DNA from: Pyrinomonadaceae bacterium
Lineage (GTDB): Bacteria > Acidobacteriota > Blastocatellia > Pyrinomonadales > Pyrinomonadaceae
DNA length: 64,000 bases
Assembly (NCBI GenBank): GCA_014534425.1
Contig: JACVRN010000006.1
Location: 1 to 64,000, forward strand
Direction: 5' to 3'
Of the stretch, positions 9,592 to 18,835 are shown in pieces. The translations under genes were made by a program, and so were the position numbers. The notes beneath the pieces were generated by a model. That model saw nothing but the letters and a program-made list of their open reading frames with translations, was not told the origin of the DNA and ran no database searches. How positions within the stretch are numbered: the first letter of the stretch is position 1; the number at the start of each line of letters is the position of its first letter.

Positions 9592-9810
9592 ATGAGTAGC
9601 CTGAAAGACATTCTAAGTCTGGTCATAGGCATTGCCGCAGCTATTTTCGCTATCTGGAAATTCGTGGTGTTCCTGAGGACTCCGGGGACACAGAGCGGAA
9701 CGACCGATGCCATACTGGCAGGAGTGGGCGCTGTGGTGGCGATTATCTGCGGAGTCATCTTTTTCGCCAGTCGCGTCAACAAGGAAGAGGAAATTCACAT
9801 CACGCAGTAG
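9592..9810 (+). CDS. Small two-helix membrane protein, function unknown
   Basis: A 72-residue protein that I do not recognise. Two hydrophobic helices are visible (about residues 7-28 and 41-61) separated by a short polar GTQSGTTD loop, with a charged C-terminus NKEEEIH. A GGAGG sits eight bases before the ATG, which supports real translation. It stands alone between selB and another membrane protein. Confidence 0.6.
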   Translation: MSSLKDILSLVIGIAAAIFAIWKFVVFLRTPGTQSGTTDAILAGVGAVVAIICGVIFFASRVNKEEEIHITQ

Positions 9811-10083
9811 TAGCCGTCGTCGGTTTTAGCTTGCGGTCGTTTCTGCTTATTGCGGTCGTGCATGTCCTCCTATGAAAAGCTGCATCTACTGGTTAACTTG
9901 AATGGGGAAGTGCGATGCCTTCAGGGTTGGGCCTCTAGACTCAACCGGGCGGCACCAATACCTTGCCCCTGAATAAGGCTTCGCGCCGTTTGCGTTTTTT
10001 CGAGGGTTTGCTTGCCCTCAGAGAGCGCGCAGACGGCGCTTTTGACTGCTCGTCCAGGGAAAACTTTTTCAGGAGAACGCCAA

Positions 10084-10446
10084 ATGCTTCTCGCTTCGCT
10101 CTTGTTAATCTTGCAGGCAGAGACACGCGCCACTCAGCCCACATACTTTCTGCCCGTCGTGCTGGTTCTTCTAATCACGGGCGGGCTGGCCTGGTTGATT
10201 GCGGCTGTGCTCGGGTTTCAAAGAGCGCGTGCCTTCGGGCCTTCGGCGCGCTGGTTCTCGCTCTCCGCCGTCTGCCTGATAATTTATCACCTGCAATTCG
10301 TACTGCTCGGCATCGTCGCCATGTTCAACCGCGACGAGTCCGACCTCGGCATGGTCTTAAACGTCGGCGCGTTCTTTAATCTCTTTGTAGTGCTCGGCGG
10401 CATCTGTGCGATACTGGGTTTTGTCAAGCTGACGAATCCTGAATGA
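10084..10446 (+). CDS. Four-helix membrane protein, function unknown
   Basis: A 120-residue integral membrane protein. The ATG at 10084 follows AGGAGA and gives a hydrophobic N-terminus (MLLASLLLIL); longer frames starting upstream lack an initiation site. Helices are predicted around residues 1-11, 19-45, 56-80 and 92-114. An FNRDESD loop lies between the last two. No family recognised. It precedes the GH5 gene by 43 bases and may share its transcript. Confidence 0.6.
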   Translation: MLLASLLLILQAETRATQPTYFLPVVLVLLITGGLAWLIAAVLGFQRARAFGPSARWFSLSAVCLIIYHLQFVLLGIVAMFNRDESDLGMVLNVGAFFNLFVVLGGICAILGFVKLTNPE

Positions 10447-10489
10447 CTTTGCGCGCACACAAGCGCCGCTTTTACTTTTTGAGTAGTTA

Positions 10490-12292
10490 ATGGGAAAGAG
10501 AAAGCTATTAATCGCCGCGTCCCTGCTGCTGTTGGGCGCGGCGATTCTCTTTGCTACGCAGCTTCAAAACGCCACTTCGAGCGCCTCACGCGGCGGCTTC
10601 GTGACGGCCAAAGGCGCACGCTTCTTCGTGCAGGGCCGCCCCTTCCGTTTTGTAGGCGCGAACGTCGCCGTGATTTACGGCAACGAGGAACGCGCACAGA
10701 TGCCCGACACCATGCGAGAAGCCGCACGCATGGGCGTGAGCGTGGTTCGCATCTGGGCTTCTGGCGAGAGCGGCGAGGATGACAGCCCCGCGTCCGGCAT
10801 CGCGCGCAACGATTGGCTCAAGCTGAACCCTTTCCGGCGCGGCCCCGATGATTGGAACGAAGAGGCTTTCAAGAGCCTTGACCGTGCGATTGCAGAGGCG
10901 GCGCGCCACAACCTTCGCGTGCAGGTTTGTTTGACGAACTGGTGGCGCGACACTGGCGGAGTCGTGCGCTACCTGCGATGGGCCGGAGCGCCCGACGCTG
11001 CGGACGAGACCAAGCCCTTCGGCATAAACGTCGAGCGCGCCATGCTTTTTTATACGAACGAGCGCGCACGCTCGCTCTATCGCGCGCACGTACAAAGGAT
11101 AGTCTCGCGCCGCAACACCGTGACGGGAGTTCTTTACAGAGACGACCCGACCATAATGGGTTACGAGTTGATGAACGAGGCGCAGGCCGTGACGGGTCGT
11201 TATCGGGAGCGGCGAGCCTGGATTGAGGAGATGAGCCGTTACATCAAATCTCTTGACCCGAATCATCTCGTAGCGCCGGGCACCTGGGGCTATCGCAACT
11301 CCTGGGAGCGGCGCGCGTGGCTGGAAGACCACTCCCTGGCGGAAGTGGATTACTGCGACGTTCACATCTACCCGCGCGACGACCTGGACAGCTACGTTGA
11401 TTCAACGGAGGCTCTTCAGAAGTTCATAGACAACCGCGCAGCCGCCTCCTTCTCTATCAGAAAGCCGCTTGTGATAGGCGAGTTCGGGATGGTGCCGGAA
11501 GGCTACGCAGGAGTTTCGCAAAGGGATTGGTACAGGGCTTATTTTGAGAGCGTGGCGCGTGCGGGCTTGAGCGGCGCTATGTTCTGGCGCTGGACGCCGG
11601 ACGAGCGGGGCGACTACAACATCACTTACTCTACGCCGAAGGACGAGGGCGTGCGCGCAGAGATTCAGCGCGGCACTCAACTGTTTCAAAAGCTTCTATA
11701 TGATTGGCCGCCCGCGCCGCGACTTCTGGACGCGAGCCGCCATCTTATCCCACATCAATTCGCCTTCGCGCGCAAGGCTGACGATGAAGCATTAAAACCC
11801 GTTGCGACTGCCCTTCAGGACGGAACGCTCTACACGTTCGCGCCGGAGCAGGCTATAGCAGGGCGCTTTGAAAAGCTGGGAGGCGGCGCGGGCTACGTCT
11901 GGGGCTACGGCATGGGCTTCTTTGAATACGTTGTGCCGCCAGTGGAGAGCAATCGGCGCGTGAAGAAGATAATCGTGCGCGCTCACTTGCAGCCCGTCGC
12001 GCCGCATGATGTGCCGCCGTCAGAAGTCTCTACACAGGTGACGCTCTTCGTCAACGGCACAAACTGCGGTTCTCAACTTGTTCCCGTGGAGGGCAACGGG
12101 CAGGCAGTGGTGCGCCAGTGGCAGGTGGATTCCTGGCTGGTGCGCCTCAGCGCCTCACGCGCCCAACCCCTACGCATACGCTTCGCCGTCACGACAGACG
12201 CCCAACCTCCCTTCGGCCTCAACATCTCCAACTGGCCCGCAGGCTACGACCCACACGGAGCCAAACCCGTAGAAGTAGAAATAAAAGAGTGA
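10490..12292 (+). CDS. Secreted glycoside hydrolase family 5-like enzyme
   Basis: A 600-residue predicted endo-beta-mannanase or cellulase-like hydrolase with an N-terminal membrane anchor or signal peptide (residues 5-23). The catalytic (beta/alpha)8 domain begins FFVQGRPFRFVGANVAVIYG and carries the acid/base Glu in GYELMNEAQ (E230) and the nucleophile Glu in LVIGEFGM (E331). VDYCDVHIYP and MFWRW are further GH5 landmarks. Residues after about 410 form a separate beta-rich domain that may bind carbohydrate. Substrate cannot be read from the sequence; the resemblance to GH5 mannanases (YGN in the N-terminal strand) is suggestive only. Confidence 0.82.
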   Translation: MGKRKLLIAASLLLLGAAILFATQLQNATSSASRGGFVTAKGARFFVQGRPFRFVGANVAVIYGNEERAQMPDTMREAARMGVSVVRIWASGESGEDDSPASGIARNDWLKLNPFRRGPDDWNEEAFKSLDRAIAEAARHNLRVQVCLTNWWRDTGGVVRYLRWAGAPDAADETKPFGINVERAMLFYTNERARSLYRAHVQRIVSRRNTVTGVLYRDDPTIMGYELMNEAQAVTGRYRERRAWIEEMSRYIKSLDPNHLVAPGTWGYRNSWERRAWLEDHSLAEVDYCDVHIYPRDDLDSYVDSTEALQKFIDNRAAASFSIRKPLVIGEFGMVPEGYAGVSQRDWYRAYFESVARAGLSGAMFWRWTPDERGDYNITYSTPKDEGVRAEIQRGTQLFQKLLYDWPPAPRLLDASRHLIPHQFAFARKADDEALKPVATALQDGTLYTFAPEQAIAGRFEKLGGGAGYVWGYGMGFFEYVVPPVESNRRVKKIIVRAHLQPVAPHDVPPSEVSTQVTLFVNGTNCGSQLVPVEGNGQAVVRQWQVDSWLVRLSASRAQPLRIRFAVTTDAQPPFGLNISNWPAGYDPHGAKPVEVEIKE

Positions 12293-12320
12293 TGAGTAAA
12301 AGAAATTCCTAACTTAGTAC

Positions 12321-13298
12321 TCAATACTTCTTTATAGCTTTTACAGCTTCGCGTGCGTAGTAGGTGATGATGATGTCTGCGCCCGCGCGCTTGATGCCTG
12401 TGAGGGTTTCCATCATGACGCGCTCTTCGTCTATCCAGCCGCGCTCGGCTGCGGCCTTTATCATCGCGTACTCGCCGGATACGTGATAGGCGGCCAGTGG
12501 AAGGTCAAAGCGGTCGCGCACAGCTTTCAAGATGTCCAGGTAGGGAAGCGCGGGCTTGACCATCAGCATGTCCGCGCCTTCTGCATAATCAAGCTCTGCC
12601 TCGCGCATGGCTTCGCGCGCATTGCCCGCGTCCATCTGGTAGGCGCGACGGTCGCCGAAAGCCGGTGCGCTGTCGGCGGCTTCACGAAACGGGCCGTAGA
12701 AAGCGGAAGCATATTTGACCGCGTAAGACATTATGGGCACATGGTCAAAGCCCGAGTCGTCCAGCCCTTCGCGTATGGCCGCGACCTGTCCGTCCATCAT
12801 GGCAGAGGGCGCTATGATGTCTGCGCCAGCCTCCGCCTGACTGATGGCCGTGCGCGCCAGCAAACTCAGCGTCTCATCGTTTAAGACTTCGCCTTCGCGT
12901 ATCACGCCGCAATGACCGTGAGAGGTATATTCACACAGGCAGGTGTCCGCGACGATAATCATTTCAGGCACGGCTCGGCGGATAGCGCGAATAGCCTGCT
13001 GCACTATGCCATTCTCCGCATAAGCTCCGGTCGCCGTCTCGTCCTTGCTCTCCGGCAGGCCGAAGAGCAGCACCGCCTGAATCCCAAGCTCAAAAGCATC
13101 CGCCGCTTCGCGCACTACCCGGTCGACGGAGAGGTTGTGAACGCCCGGCATAGAAGGCACCTCGCGCCTGACGCCTTCACCCGTACAAACAAAGAAAGGA
13201 AGAACAAAGTCCTCGCGCGCAAGTTGCGTCTCGCGCACCAGAGCGCGCAAGGGCGCTCGCCGTCTGAGCCTGCGCGGACGATGAATCAGATCGTGCAT
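12321..13298 (-). CDS. hemB: Delta-aminolevulinic acid dehydratase (porphobilinogen synthase)
   Basis: Condenses two 5-aminolevulinate molecules to porphobilinogen in haem synthesis. At 325 residues it is full length. The two Schiff-base lysines are K195 (SYAVKYAS) and K248 ([13 protein letters not shown]). The metal site has three cysteines in [15 protein letters not shown] (C120, C122, C130), so this is the zinc-dependent type. GGAAGGGA lies eight bases before the ATG. It stands alone, converging on the GH5 gene and downstream of the tRNA. Confidence 0.96.
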   Translation of the reverse strand: MHDLIHRPRRLRRRAPLRALVRETQLAREDFVLPFFVCTGEGVRREVPSMPGVHNLSVDRVVREAADAFELGIQAVLLFGLPESKDETATGAYAENGIVQQAIRAIRRAVPEMIIVADTCLCEYTSHGHCGVIREGEVLNDETLSLLARTAISQAEAGADIIAPSAMMDGQVAAIREGLDDSGFDHVPIMSYAVKYASAFYGPFREAADSAPAFGDRRAYQMDAGNAREAMREAELDYAEGADMLMVKPALPYLDILKAVRDRFDLPLAAYHVSGEYAMIKAAAERGWIDEERVMMETLTGIKRAGADIIITYYAREAVKAIKKY

Positions 13299-13440
13299 TC
13301 ACTTAATCCCTTCCGAATTTATCCCCCATCTGAATAATACGCGCCCCTCGCGCACACACGCAAACACGAAGCTCCAAGCTTATAAAAAGAAAAAGGCAGG
13401 TCATAGAGGATGACTCTACCACTTCATTAATAATAAATGT

Positions 13441-13517
13441 TGGTAGCGGGGGGGAGGCTCGAACTCCCGACCTCAAGGTTATGAATCTTGCGCTCTGACC
13501 GGCTGAGCTACCCCGCC
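13441..13517 (-). tRNA. tRNA-Met (CAU), elongator type
   Basis: A 77-base cloverleaf on the minus strand: acceptor GGCGGGG pairing with CCCCGCT (a G-U closes at position 1-72), D arm GCTC/GAGC, anticodon loop TTCATAA with anticodon CAT, T arm GGGAG-TTCGAGC-CTCCC and an encoded ACCA end. The anticodon stem has one A-C mismatch next to the loop. G1 paired to U72 excludes the initiator form. The body resembles elongator tRNA-Met; tRNA-Ile2 with a lysidine-modified CAU is the alternative. Confidence 0.93.
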
Positions 13518-13584
13518 ATTTGAGTTGAATTATAACTGAGGCTGCGGTTAATCGGCAATTCAGCGCAACTTGAATTAGGTAGTT

Positions 13585-14676
13585 CTAGTAAGCCCACTCG
13601 CCCAGAGCATATTTACGCGCGTAAACCAGATTGAGGAGGACGACTGCTCCGAGCAGAATGTAACGTATGGGGCGCGGCAGGCGCTTCAAATAGTCGCCGA
13701 TTAAGAAGAGTGCGGGAAAGAGGACTGCGCCGAAACGGAAAGAGTTTTCCAGGTGGCCCTGATAAAGCGGCACCCAGATAGAACAGAAGACGTAAAAAGC
13801 AAGAGGGAACTCCTTCTTTAATAGCAGACCGATGGCCGCGCCATTCATCAGGAAGAAGAAGAGATGATGAAGAATGGTGTACCAGCTTGTCCCCTGCCAG
13901 GGATTGGCGAACCACAGCGTGCCTATGTAGCCGTAGAAAGAGTTGACGACAGTCCAGCTTGAGTGAGTATGCAAAAAGGCCAGGGGGTCTCCAGTCTTAA
14001 CGTATTGATAAAGAGGATAGCAGAGGTATAAGGCAAGGCTGATTAGCCCGCTTCCTGCAAAGACCGATGCTCTTTTCTGAAACTGCTTTTGCCTGAGCGC
14101 ACCCTCTAGCGCGACGGCGATTGATAATATTATCCCCTGGTTTCTGGTCAGCGCAGAAAGACCCGCCAGAAGTGCCGCCATCTTCCACCTGCTATGTCTT
14201 GAAGCTAAAAGCGCGCCGAAGGTGAGCAGCAGGAATAGCGATTCTGTGTGGTGCGAGTGAAACACCCATGAGCCTGGCGAGAACAGGAAAAAGAGCCAGC
14301 CCCAGATAGTCTCAGGTTTTATTCCAGACAACGCGTCTGCGGCAGTTGCAAGACGCGCCTGCATGGCACAGAAGACGGCGAAGATTAGAGTCGAAAAGAT
14401 TGTGCCAACTATCTCTGGCCGCCCGGACAATCCTACAGCCGCCGCGAGCGCCTTGACGATGAAAGGGTAGAGCGGATAGAAAGACCATAAATTTCCAGAG
14501 TAGCCATAAATGATTATGTTGTTGTAATGAACTGCGTCCCAGTACTTGAGAACGGAATCGGCAGGGAAAGGGTATCGCGTAGCCTCAAGGTTGGCGACTG
14601 CTATCCATATGATGATGTGAATCAGAAACCAGATGGCAGATGTTAGTAGTAGAACACGCCCCCTTGGCATAACCAT
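13585..14676 (-). CDS. PIG-V-like GT-C mannosyltransferase
   Basis: A 363-residue polytopic membrane protein with about nine hydrophobic segments. Motifs match bacterial members of the PIG-V/GT76-like family: KYWDAVHYNNIIIYGY in the first periplasmic loop with the Asp expected in GT-C active sites, WSFYPLYPFIVK, the HSHHTESLFLL block and LTRNQG. Such enzymes transfer mannose from a polyprenyl-phosphate donor on the outer face of the membrane. GGAGAT precedes the ATG by eight bases. The acceptor is unknown. Confidence 0.8.
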   Translation of the reverse strand: MVMPRGRVLLLTSAIWFLIHIIIWIAVANLEATRYPFPADSVLKYWDAVHYNNIIIYGYSGNLWSFYPLYPFIVKALAAAVGLSGRPEIVGTIFSTLIFAVFCAMQARLATAADALSGIKPETIWGWLFFLFSPGSWVFHSHHTESLFLLLTFGALLASRHSRWKMAALLAGLSALTRNQGIILSIAVALEGALRQKQFQKRASVFAGSGLISLALYLCYPLYQYVKTGDPLAFLHTHSSWTVVNSFYGYIGTLWFANPWQGTSWYTILHHLFFFLMNGAAIGLLLKKEFPLAFYVFCSIWVPLYQGHLENSFRFGAVLFPALFLIGDYLKRLPRPIRYILLGAVVLLNLVYARKYALGEWAY

Positions 14677-14804
14677 TTTTTTATCTCCGCCGTTTTACTT
14701 CTTTCTCCAGCATTATCACTTCAAACACCATGACTGTCATCTTTCTTATTTTCAATGCTATTCTTTACTCACTCTAATATAAATCGCCACCGCCTGAACA
14801 AGAG

Positions 14805-15719
14805 ATGCAATCTACTAACAACCTTGCGCGGCGCTCCAGCCTGAGACCTGTGCTCGTATGGATTCTGCTCTGCGGCATCTGGGGTTCCACCTGGGCATTC
14901 ATCAAGCTAGGGTTGAGAGACCTGCCTCCGATTACCTTCGCCAGCGCGCGATTTGTCATAGCCTTCGCGCTGCTCCTGCTCATAGCATATTTACGTCGCG
15001 CAAGCTGGCCGCGCAGCCAGAGCGAGTTGCGTCTTCTGTTGACGACAGGCGTTCTGCAATTCTCGGTAAATTACGGACTGATATTCTGGGGCGAGAAGTA
15101 TATCTCTTCGGGGCTGGCGGCGCTCTTGCAGGCGACGATTCCGCTCTTCGGACTTCTCATAGCGCACAAGTACCTGCCGAACGAGCCTCTGACTTTCATA
15201 AGGCTGTGCGGAGTCGTGATTGGTCTGCTCGGCGTCAGCATAATCTTCTCGGATCAGTTGACGCTGGGCGACGTGTGGTCTGTGTGGGGAAGCATTGCAA
15301 TCATCGTTGGCGCGTTTGCAGCCGCGTACAGTAACGTGCTGCTCAAATCAAGCGACGTTAAGTTAGACCTCAGCGTGCTTGTGGCCGGGCAGATGTTGTG
15401 CGGACTTGTGCCGCTTCTCATACTGAGCTTCATCAAGGAAGGCAATCCGCTCAATCTGCATTGGAGCCGCGCGGCTATACTATCTCTTCTCTATCTTGCT
15501 CTGGTCGGCACAATCGCGGCCTTCATACTCTATTACTGGCTGGTGCGTAACATGGACGTGACGAACACGCAGTTGATTGCGCTCGTCACGCCCGTGGTAG
15601 CCGTGCTGATAGGCGTTATGTTTCTGGATGAAAAATTATCATGGCGTATCGCGCTCGGCGGGTTCGGAATATTTGTGGGCATTGGCCTCATCATCCTGCG
15701 ACGGCGCAGGCCGAGGTGA
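14805..15719 (+). CDS. EamA/DMT-family permease
   Basis: A 304-residue inner-membrane transporter of the drug/metabolite superfamily with ten hydrophobic helices arranged as two EamA repeats (about residues 15-145 and 160-298). The first repeat has ILLCGIWGSTWAFIKLGL and the second ends FLDEKLSWRIALGGFGIFVGIGLII. The ATG follows a weak AAGAG. The substrate is not predictable; relatives export amino acids or metabolites. Confidence 0.9.
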   Translation: MQSTNNLARRSSLRPVLVWILLCGIWGSTWAFIKLGLRDLPPITFASARFVIAFALLLLIAYLRRASWPRSQSELRLLLTTGVLQFSVNYGLIFWGEKYISSGLAALLQATIPLFGLLIAHKYLPNEPLTFIRLCGVVIGLLGVSIIFSDQLTLGDVWSVWGSIAIIVGAFAAAYSNVLLKSSDVKLDLSVLVAGQMLCGLVPLLILSFIKEGNPLNLHWSRAAILSLLYLALVGTIAAFILYYWLVRNMDVTNTQLIALVTPVVAVLIGVMFLDEKLSWRIALGGFGIFVGIGLIILRRRRPR

Positions 15720-15965
15720 GAAACGGGATGTAATGAAAATCTACAGAAGTATCGCTTGCGAACACAGGCGCGCGAGGCTCTTGAGTACCGAGCTATAGTT
15801 TAATGATCTCTTCTGGAATGACTTATACAGGCGCTTGTTTTTAGCGTCTACTGGCACGGAGGATGCAATTCAAAAGGGTGGTTTCAAAGATGCCGAAGCT
15901 TGGCAGCCGTTTGCGAGAACCGTGCTGTCAGCGAGTTGTAGGACTTTGAATACTTATGGTTTTAC

Positions 15966-16027
15966 GGGCCGCCGATGTTAGCGCCTCAAGAGGGCTTGGG
16001 GGAGCCTTCCAGGCACATCGGCGGCCC
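15966..16027. ncRNA. Candidate structured RNA hairpin
   Basis: The outer stem GGGCCGCCGATGT (15966-15978) with ACATCGGCGGCCC (16015-16027) is 13 perfect base pairs. Inside it GCCT/AGGC and then GAGGGCT/AGCCTTC pair around a TGGGGG loop. With no T run it is not a standard intrinsic terminator for the upstream EamA gene. It matches no riboswitch class I know, so an RNA role is inference. Confidence 0.4.
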
Positions 16028-16064
16028 ATTTCTTTAAGATCAAAAAGCAATTGCTCTGCTTTTT

Positions 16065-16095
16065 CTTTATCCTGTCCATCCTATTTGAATTTTCC
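16065..16095. repeat. Solo right half of repeat B (copy B2)
   Basis: CTTTATCCTGTCCATCCT followed by ATTTGAATTTTCCTC matches the right arm of copies B1 and B3 but has no left arm upstream. It reads as a decayed or truncated element. Confidence 0.7.
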
Positions 16096-16196
16096 TCTCA
16101 TAGCGATTATTATATTTGCGGCACTTTTGAGCAGTAAACCTTTCACCGACAAACCTCCGAGTGTCGACTTCACCCATTTAGTAAAGGACAAAAGCC

Positions 16197-17660
16197 TTGC
16201 GTATCCTTGTATCATTTTTCTTAGCGGTTGCTACGCTTTCTCTTAATCTCTTCGGGACAATTCCGCAGAGCGCTCAGGCTCGAACGCTTTCTTCCGGCAG
16301 ACCCGCGCTGACGAGAAGCGTAGATGTTACAGGCCCCGTAGCATCGCTCGAAGATTCCGCGCAGCAGCAAGCTCCTGCCCAGCAGCCCGAAGCCTCCGCC
16401 GCGACCTTTAAGTTCACAAAGGCAGACCTGGACTTGCTTGAGCAGGTCAACCTCCTAGACCAGCAGTTTGATAAGGAGGGCCTGGTCTATCATGACGAGG
16501 CTCTGGACGCTTATCTCAATCGCGTGGGAGTCTCTTTACTGCCGGACATGGCCGTAGAGAATGTGCGCTGGCAATTCCGCGTGATGCGTGACCCTGTGCC
16601 GAACGCCTTCGCTCTGCCGAACGGCTCCATCTACGTCAACTCCGGCCTGCTGTCTCTGATGGACAGCGAGGCTCAACTGGCTGGCGTTCTCTCGCACGAG
16701 ATAACGCATGTGCTTCATCGTCACACCTATCTTCAGAACCGCAGCAATCGCAAGAAGATTCTGGCTATCAACATTCTTCAGACCATAGGCTTCTGGAATC
16801 CCGTCGGAGGCGTGGCGGGGGCAGCCATCAATCTAATCGCAACGATTTCTCCGCTCGTCCTTGAGCTTTCAATGTTCGGCTACAGCCGCGACCTTGAAAG
16901 GGACGCGGACATGGACGGCGCCAGGCGATTGGCGAACGCGGGCTACAACCCGCAGGAGATGGTCAGCACCTTCAAGCTCTTGAAGAAGGATATTGAGGGT
17001 GAGCAACTCAAGATATTCTACAGCGACCACCCGCAGCTTAACGAGCGCATCAGTTACATCACTAATCTCATCAACAGCAAGTCTCTGAAAATCGCTGCTC
17101 AGCCAATAGGCGAATCGAAGACAGCTTATCTCTCAAGCATAGAGCGGGCCGCGCGCCACGACGTACAGCTTGCCATCAATAGCGGGCGCTTCCGCTCCGC
17201 CGTCTACGTCAGCCAGAAGCTTACTAGCTTTGACCCCGACTCGCCGCAGAGCTTCTACTACCTTGCGGAGTCATACAGAACCTTAGGCCCGCGCTCGCCA
17301 GAGTTGACGGATAAGGAGATGACCGAAGGGGCCAAGAGAAGCGCGGCCAAGAAGCGCAACAAGTACACGCTGGAAGAAGAGGAAGCGCGACTGATGCAGA
17401 CCGCCGCAGGCGTTGAGAACTGGAAGGCCAACCAGCAGAAGGCCGAAGAGCTTTACCTGAAGGCGCTCAAGCTGGACGCGTCGCACCCGCCCTCGCACAG
17501 AGGCTTAGGGATGCTCTACGAAAAGCTTGGCAGAAAGGCCGAGGCGATTAACGAGTACCAGAAGTATCTTGAGTTTGCTCCTGCGGACGCGCCCGACCGC
17601 GAGAGAATCCGCCGCCGTCTTGAGAATCTGAGGGGAGCGCAAGCCCCACAGCCGGAATAA
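16197..17660 (+). CDS. Secreted M48 metalloprotease with C-terminal TPRs (BepA-like)
   Basis: A 487-residue envelope protease. The TTG start at 16197 follows AAAGGA and gives a signal peptide (MRILVSFFLAVATLSLNLFG). A low-complexity Gln/Ala/Pro linker precedes the peptidase domain, which has PVPNAFALPNGSIYVNSGLL, the zinc motif HEITH (about residue 166) and the third ligand in RDLERDADMDG. Downstream are TPR units ending with YLKALKLDASHPPSHRGLGMLY. This order matches BepA/YfgC, which clears stalled outer-membrane proteins; that function is inferred. A TTG start may keep expression modest. Confidence 0.9.
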   Translation: MRILVSFFLAVATLSLNLFGTIPQSAQARTLSSGRPALTRSVDVTGPVASLEDSAQQQAPAQQPEASAATFKFTKADLDLLEQVNLLDQQFDKEGLVYHDEALDAYLNRVGVSLLPDMAVENVRWQFRVMRDPVPNAFALPNGSIYVNSGLLSLMDSEAQLAGVLSHEITHVLHRHTYLQNRSNRKKILAINILQTIGFWNPVGGVAGAAINLIATISPLVLELSMFGYSRDLERDADMDGARRLANAGYNPQEMVSTFKLLKKDIEGEQLKIFYSDHPQLNERISYITNLINSKSLKIAAQPIGESKTAYLSSIERAARHDVQLAINSGRFRSAVYVSQKLTSFDPDSPQSFYYLAESYRTLGPRSPELTDKEMTEGAKRSAAKKRNKYTLEEEEARLMQTAAGVENWKANQQKAEELYLKALKLDASHPPSHRGLGMLYEKLGRKAEAINEYQKYLEFAPADAPDRERIRRRLENLRGAQAPQPE

Positions 17661-17664
17661 AAAC

Positions 17665-17689
17665 GGGAAGCGCAAACCCACCGCTTCCC
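17665..17689. terminator. Weak terminator-like hairpin
   Basis: GGGAAGCG (17665-17672) pairs with CGCTTCCC (17682-17689). No T run follows, so attenuation or mRNA protection between the M48 gene and the next gene is as likely as termination. Confidence 0.45.
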
Positions 17690-17724
17690 CCTCAGCTAAA
17701 TACGAAATAACATCGGAGAATCGA

Positions 17725-18417
17725 ATGAAGAAGAATTACCGCGCCATCTTATTTCTGCTTTTCATAGCGCTGCTTTGTCAGACGGAAGCCGCCGCACAGT
17801 ATCTGAACCCGAAGGTAGAATCCAAACAGAGCGTAATCCGCAGCGTCGTCATCCTCCCGCCCAAAATAGAGATTGTCAAAGAGAGCGCCAAGGGCACGGA
17901 GGGCATGGTGAAAGAGTCTGCCGAGTTGAGCGTCAAAATCTCGGAACTCGTAGCGCAGGCGCTTCAGGAAAAGAAGATTACCGTCCTGAGCAGCCCCTTC
18001 GCCAATCTATCCGCAGAGGATATGGATAAAAAATACGGGCTGGCGGACATACAGAGCCGCTACGACGCGCTCCTGCCCAAGATGGTCAAACACTCTAAGG
18101 ACGTGAAGAAAGAGCGCTTCACGCTCGGCGATGAAATCCTGACGCTGAACGTGGACAAGAGCGCCGATGCCGTCATCTTCATACGCGGCACCGGAAAGCG
18201 GCTGACCAAGGGCAAGACCGCCCTCTCTATTTTGAACCCCTTCAGCTTCGACTTTCCCTACATGTTCGTCACCATAGGCATAGTGGACGCGCGCACGGGC
18301 GAGGTGCTGGCCCTGGCTAAGCCTGTGCAGTTCAGGGATGTGACCAACCCGAAGGCCGAAAAGCCGCTCAAGAAGATGATAATCAAGTCCCTGAAGAAAC
18401 TGCCCGACGCTCCCTGA
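17725..18417 (+). CDS. Secreted protein of unknown function
   Basis: A 230-residue protein with a signal peptide (MKKNYRAILFLLFIALLCQTEAAAQ). The mature part starts with a strand IRSVVILPPKIEIVK and a helix-rich segment, and ends with FVTIGIVDARTGEVLALAK, a pattern reminiscent of small envelope lipoproteins that share the CsgG/TolB-N type fold, but it has no lipobox and I do not assign a family. CGGAGAA precedes the ATG. It follows the M48 protease by 64 bases on the same strand and could be its partner in envelope maintenance. Confidence 0.65.
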   Translation: MKKNYRAILFLLFIALLCQTEAAAQYLNPKVESKQSVIRSVVILPPKIEIVKESAKGTEGMVKESAELSVKISELVAQALQEKKITVLSSPFANLSAEDMDKKYGLADIQSRYDALLPKMVKHSKDVKKERFTLGDEILTLNVDKSADAVIFIRGTGKRLTKGKTALSILNPFSFDFPYMFVTIGIVDARTGEVLALAKPVQFRDVTNPKAEKPLKKMIIKSLKKLPDAP

Positions 18418-18835
18418 AGCGGCTCTCGCGCGCGGCCTTTGATTAAATCTGGGCCACTTCGCTATTCAAATTCTCACCGAAGCGCCTGTATTTTACGGGC
18501 GCTTCTGCCTTTTACGCCTTTTCAGAAATCTTTCAGAAGAACTTCATAACACCCTAATGACTCCTTCGCAATTCGGGCGTATTGTGCGCTCATGAAGGAA
18601 CGCAGATCAGAATCTACTGCTTCTGCTATGAGGGATGACGAAGGAGTCGCCGCATTGAGAATCAAAGCATTTGCTCCGGTTTTTGCGCCATTTCTGCTAA
18701 AGGCTGCTGCGCCTTCTGTCAACAATTCACGGAGGGCCGTCAGCCCCCCACGTTATTGAGTATTAGCGAATATGCGATGTTTCCCGAAAAGCATCGCTTC
18801 GAACCATCAACAACCATATCTGTAAGGAGAAACCA
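18418..18835. other. 418-base gene-free region
   Basis: Holds a terminator hairpin (18479-18505), then about 270 bases without a convincing gene, and a short hairpin GCGATG/CATCGC at 18774-18797 just before the beta-helix gene. TAAGGAG at 18822-18828 is that gene's ribosome binding site. Confidence 0.6.
18479..18505 (+). terminator. Intrinsic terminator after the secreted protein
   Basis: GAAGCGCC (18479-18486) pairs with GGCGCTTC (18498-18505) around an AT-rich loop, followed by TGCCTTTTACGCCTTTTC. It lies 61 bases after the stop at 18417. Confidence 0.65.

Larger units (their letters stand above)
15720..16196. other. 477-base gene-free region with structured RNA candidate
   Basis: No credible gene. 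From 15890 the DNA folds into a hairpin (TGGCAGC pairing with GCTGTCA around TTTGCGAG) and then a long 62-base hairpin listed separately. A hairpin AAAAAGCA/TGCTTTTT (16042-16064) and a right half of repeat B complete the region. The TTG start of the next gene follows AAAGGA at 16183-16188. Confidence 0.6.

Noticed and set aside
9880..9957. Possible tRNA ending in GGCACCA at 9951-9957, with a GGTTG/CAACC hairpin and a CTCTAGA loop
   Set aside because: No matching 5' acceptor strand (GCCGCCC-like) is found 70-95 bases upstream and no T-loop TTCRA is present.
15956..16246. Open frame of 96 codons across the structured intergenic region
   Set aside because: It runs through hairpins and a repeat half, overlaps the M48 start and lacks a ribosome binding site.
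18522..18725. 67-codon minus-strand frame before the beta-helix gene
   Set aside because: No start signal, no domain likeness and no partner on that strand.
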